DNA from: an uncultured bacterium
GTDB taxonomy: Bacteria > Actinomycetota > UBA4738 > HRBIN12
Assembly: GCA_937881155.1 (NCBI GenBank)
Contig: CALGFI010000231.1
Span: forward strand, 1-6,703
DNA length: 6,703 bases
Reading direction: 5' to 3'
Of this stretch, positions 5,967 to 6,703 are shown one piece after another. Within the stretch, counting starts at the first letter, position 1, and every line of letters begins with the position of its first letter. Made by a program: the position numbers and the translations under genes. Under the pieces are notes generated by a model. That model was given only the letters and a program-made list of their open reading frames with translations, was not told the DNA's origin and ran no database searches.

Positions 5967-6703
5967 ACGACCTCGAGCGTGAGCTTCGCAACGCGCTGGA
6001 TCGCGAGGCCGGCGATGCGCCGGAGCCGCACGACGCGGGTGCAGCGATCAGTCGCACACGCCGACGTCAGGCGCGGACGATCGCGGGCTCCTTGATCGCC
6101 GCAGCCGCGTTGATCGCGATCGCCGTCGTCGGCTTCGGCGCCCTCAACGACGAATCTGGCGAAGTCGTTCCGGCGTCGACGACCGAGGAGATGAACGGCA
6201 TCACGATCACGTTTCCCGACACGTGGACGTTGATCGATCCCGATGCTGCCGGATTCAACGGACCTTCTCCCACGCCGGATCAGCCGCGGCTCGTGCTGGC
6301 ACTCGCGCCGTTCGATCCGGGCGAGTTGTTCGCGTGTCCCGGGATGGCGGAGGACGTCGCCCACACGTTCCTGATGACGATCCAGGAGGGACCGCTCGCG
6401 CTCAGTGGCGACGCCGCGCGGCCGTGGCCGGTCGAGCTGGAACCGCTGAATGTCGGCAGGTCCGAGTCCGGCTGCTATCCCGGATGGGAGTTCCTGCACG
6501 CGGGCTGGACCGCGGAGGGGCGCACGTTCGAAGCAAGGGTCGGTTTCGCGCCCGACGTGACGGACGCCGACCGCGACGCGCTCTTCAAGGCGTTCGCGAC
6601 GATGACGTTCTCCCCCGGCAAGAGCGGACCCGCAGCGGCGGTCCTCGGGACCGGCGAGATCGGGGGCGAGACGTGGGAGCTGATCGCGTCACGTGAGGCG
6701 GGT
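5963..6703 (+). CDS. Single-pass membrane protein coupled to the sigma factor; candidate anti-sigma factor/sensor, 3' end beyond window
   Basis: Partial: 247 codons with no stop before the right edge. Seen: a charged N-terminal arm (1-38, ending in an arginine-rich SRTRRRQAR), one hydrophobic helix (about 40-61) and a long presumably external part. By the positive-inside rule the arm is cytoplasmic. The external part begins MNGITITFPDTWTLI (77-91), a beta-rich opening reminiscent of PsbP/LpqN-like domains, and ends that section with FKAFATMTF; it has two cysteines, C125 and C171, that could form a disulfide. A second segment, from about 222, contains GTGEIGGETWELIASREAG, resembling a small domain found in sigma-linked actinobacterial membrane proteins. 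Function is inferred from position: the ATGA overlap with an ECF sigma gene suggests an anti-sigma factor or sensor. The cytoplasmic arm has no H-x3-C-x2-C zinc motif and is shorter than a classic anti-sigma domain. It could also be a target or accessory protein. Confidence 0.7.
   Translation, partial: MNDLERELRNALDREAGDAPEPHDAGAAISRTRRRQARTIAGSLIAAAALIAIAVVGFGALNDESGEVVPASTTEEMNGITITFPDTWTLIDPDAAGFNGPSPTPDQPRLVLALAPFDPGELFACPGMAEDVAHTFLMTIQEGPLALSGDAARPWPVELEPLNVGRSESGCYPGWEFLHAGWTAEGRTFEARVGFAPDVTDADRDALFKAFATMTFSPGKSGPAAAVLGTGEIGGETWELIASREAG

Overview
This 6.7 kb window is very GC-rich, with G/C-ending codons, GTG starts and tight gene overlaps. It looks like chromosomal DNA from an actinobacterium (Actinomycetota). 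The gene content agrees: a long CTC-type bL25 protein with an acidic tail, next to pth and mfd, plus a SigE-family ECF sigma factor of the kind abundant in that phylum. I cannot place it at genus level. It may belong to a poorly sampled lineage.

The left 5.3 kb is transcribed from the minus strand and is housekeeping DNA. Reading right to left it holds rplY (5346-4681), pth (4668-4087), a 155-bp gap, mfd (3931-590) and a lipoprotein foldase of the SurA/PrsA parvulin type that runs off the left edge (593-1). rplY and pth are 12 bp apart and are probably one operon. The gap holds a strong hairpin, a TAGAAT hexamer, an 11-bp tandem duplication next to the mfd ribosome-binding site, and a block of degenerate TACGTG-type repeats that begins in the last codons of pth. 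mfd and the foldase share the four bases GTGA, so they are probably translationally coupled.

The right 1.3 kb is transcribed from the plus strand, divergently from rplY. It holds an ECF sigma factor (5442-5966) and, overlapping it by ATGA, a single-pass membrane protein (5963 to the right edge). The second protein sits where an anti-sigma factor would be expected but shows no zinc-binding anti-sigma motif. I read the pair as a candidate signal-transduction unit: an extracytoplasmic sensor domain, one membrane helix and a short cytoplasmic arm that could hold the sigma factor.

Most of the window is ordinary and confidently assigned. The points worth a second look are the sigma/membrane-protein pair, the palindrome over the rplY start codon, and the structured mfd upstream region. 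No mobile elements, CRISPR arrays, tRNAs or rRNAs were seen. No stretch longer than about 155 bp lacks a gene.
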